From assembly GCA_023428465.1 (NCBI GenBank), contig JAEYXM010000264.1, positions 1 to 6,973 of the forward strand: DNA of 6,973 bases. Reading direction: 5' to 3'. Shown one piece after another: positions 6,337 through 6,973 of this stretch. Under the pieces are notes generated by a model. The model searched no databases and was not told where the DNA came from. It saw only the letters and a list, made by a program, of their open reading frames with translations. The position numbers were made by a program, and so were the translations under genes. The first letter of the stretch is position 1; each line of letters starts with the position of its first letter. This DNA comes from Actinomycetes bacterium (lineage in GTDB: Bacteria > Actinomycetota > Actinomycetes > Actinomycetales > Cellulomonadaceae).

Positions 6337-6367
6337 TCGGCCCGGTCCCCTCGTGGGGCCGGGCCGA
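6337..6367. terminator. GC-rich hairpin, probable bidirectional terminator
   Basis: CGGCCCGG plus CCCC (6338-6350, with T6346 bulged) pairs with GGGG plus CCGGGCCG (6355-6366) around the loop TCGT, and T6337-A6367 extends it: 13 pairs, almost all GC. It lies between the tRNA end and the stop codon of the convergent gene, so it can end both transcripts. No T-run follows on either strand, which is common in high-GC actinobacteria. Confidence 0.75.
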
Positions 6368-6384
6368 CCTGCGTCCCGGGCACG

Positions 6385-6973
6385 TCAGTCGTCGCGGTCG
6401 TCGCGGTCGTCGCGGTCGCCGCGGTCGTCGCGATCGCCCGGGCCGTCGCGGTCGCCGCGGCCGGGGCCACCCTCCTGCGGGAGGTCGGCAGTCGCGGCGC
6501 CGACGGCGGCACGCAACGCCTCGGCGTCGGCGGCGGAGAGGCGCTCGTCGCGCTCAAGGTCGTCGATGCGCCGCTCGAGGTCGCGGGCCTTGCGCGCCGC
6601 CCTGTCCGGCTTGCCGTCGGCGAGGGCGTCGGTGACCTCGCCCCAACGGCCCGTCAGGTCCGCTCGCACGTCGTCGTCGACCGCGATGGTGGCGAGCACG
6701 TCCTCGACGGAGGCGGGGCCGGCCGGCGGTGCGGGCGGCTCCTCGGGCTGCGGGGCCGCGGGGGCCTCAGGCTGCTGCTCCGGCTGCTCGGGCTGCTCGG
6801 TGGGTGCGCTCGCGGCGGTGTCCTCGGCCCCCGTGCCCGACGACCGGCCGTCGAGCTCCACGGCCCACAGGACCAGCGCGAGCAGGACGACGAGGGCCAG
6901 CAGCCCGGCGACCAGCCCCGTCCTGCCCCGGCGCGGCGGTGGCGCCGGTCGCGCGGCGCGCATGGTGGTGGTG
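6385..6973 (-). CDS. C-terminal part of a single-pass membrane protein (runs off the window)
   Basis: The minus frame is open to the right edge. An ATG exists at 6963-6961, but it follows Thr codons (ACC ACC ACC) with no ribosome site in the ten bases visible, so I think it is internal. Counting from that Met: Arg/Pro-rich juxtamembrane stretch (1-15), one membrane helix (16-35, LVAGLLALVVLLALVLW), a low-complexity linker rich in Pro, Glu, Gln and Ala (44-84), a helical, charged region (86-161) with a likely coiled coil around KARDLERRIDDLERDERLS (125-143), and a tail of Asp-Arg repeats (167-192). An intracellular part, Arg-rich stop-transfer and extracellular stalk would suit the end of a membrane-anchored Ser/Thr protein kinase, but no kinase motif lies in the window. 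A stand-alone type II membrane protein of 192 aa is the alternative. Confidence 0.7.
   Translation of the reverse strand, partial: TTTMRAARPAPPPRRGRTGLVAGLLALVVLLALVLWAVELDGRSSGTGAEDTAASAPTEQPEQPEQQPEAPAAPQPEEPPAPPAGPASVEDVLATIAVDDDVRADLTGRWGEVTDALADGKPDRAARKARDLERRIDDLERDERLSAADAEALRAAVGAATADLPQEGGPGRGDRDGPGDRDDRGDRDDRDDRDD
6388..6459 (-). repeat. 9-bp tandem repeat coding for the Asp-Arg tail
   Basis: Eight 9-bp units, most of them GTCGTCGCG or a one-base variant when read on the + strand, lie immediately before the stop codon of the convergent gene. The first three units (6388-6414) are exact copies; the sixth is the most divergent. Read on the coding strand they give DRD/DDR-type triplets, a hydrophilic mixed-charge tail. 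Recent slippage is suggested by the identical copies at the 3' end. Confidence 0.85.

Overview
The window reads as chromosomal DNA of a very GC-rich actinobacterium. GC-dominated third codon positions, TAnnnT-type -10 elements and the protein flavour all point that way. My best guess is Micrococcales near Cellulomonas; that is inference, as no marker gene fixes the genus.

Layout. Two serine tRNA genes of different isoacceptor type, both on the + strand, bracket almost the whole window: tRNA-Ser(UGA) at 36-125 and tRNA-Ser(GCU) at 6242-6332. Just downstream of the first lies a minus-strand accessory block (1280 down to 163). It holds an unrecognised small acidic protein, an 83-codon reading frame with no start codon, and a YezG/DUF600-type immunity protein whose GTG start overlaps the stop of that headless frame. 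I read this as the remains of a polymorphic-toxin/immunity locus in which the toxin body is missing and its C-terminal tail plus immunity gene survive.

The + strand from 1362 to 6187 carries four genes: a conserved-looking 129-aa hypothetical with a possible leaderless promoter; a small lipoprotein; a 759-aa multi-pass membrane protein overlapping it by 8 bp, whose outer half carries seven closely spaced cysteine pairs; and a ThrE-family threonine/serine exporter. The lipoprotein and the membrane protein are almost certainly co-transcribed and may act together at the cell surface. ThrE starts 73 bp further on and has its own strong Shine-Dalgarno.

After the exporter come a promoter, tRNA-Ser(GCU) and a strong GC hairpin. 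A convergent minus-strand gene then runs off the right edge. It shows an Arg-rich juxtamembrane stretch, one membrane helix, a Pro/Glu/Gln linker, a helical region and an Asp-Arg repeat tail, and may be the C-terminal part of a membrane-anchored regulator such as a Ser/Thr kinase. No CRISPR array, insertion sequence, integrase or riboswitch was seen. The most unusual items are the broken toxin/immunity remnant and the cysteine-paired, probably propeller-like ectodomain.
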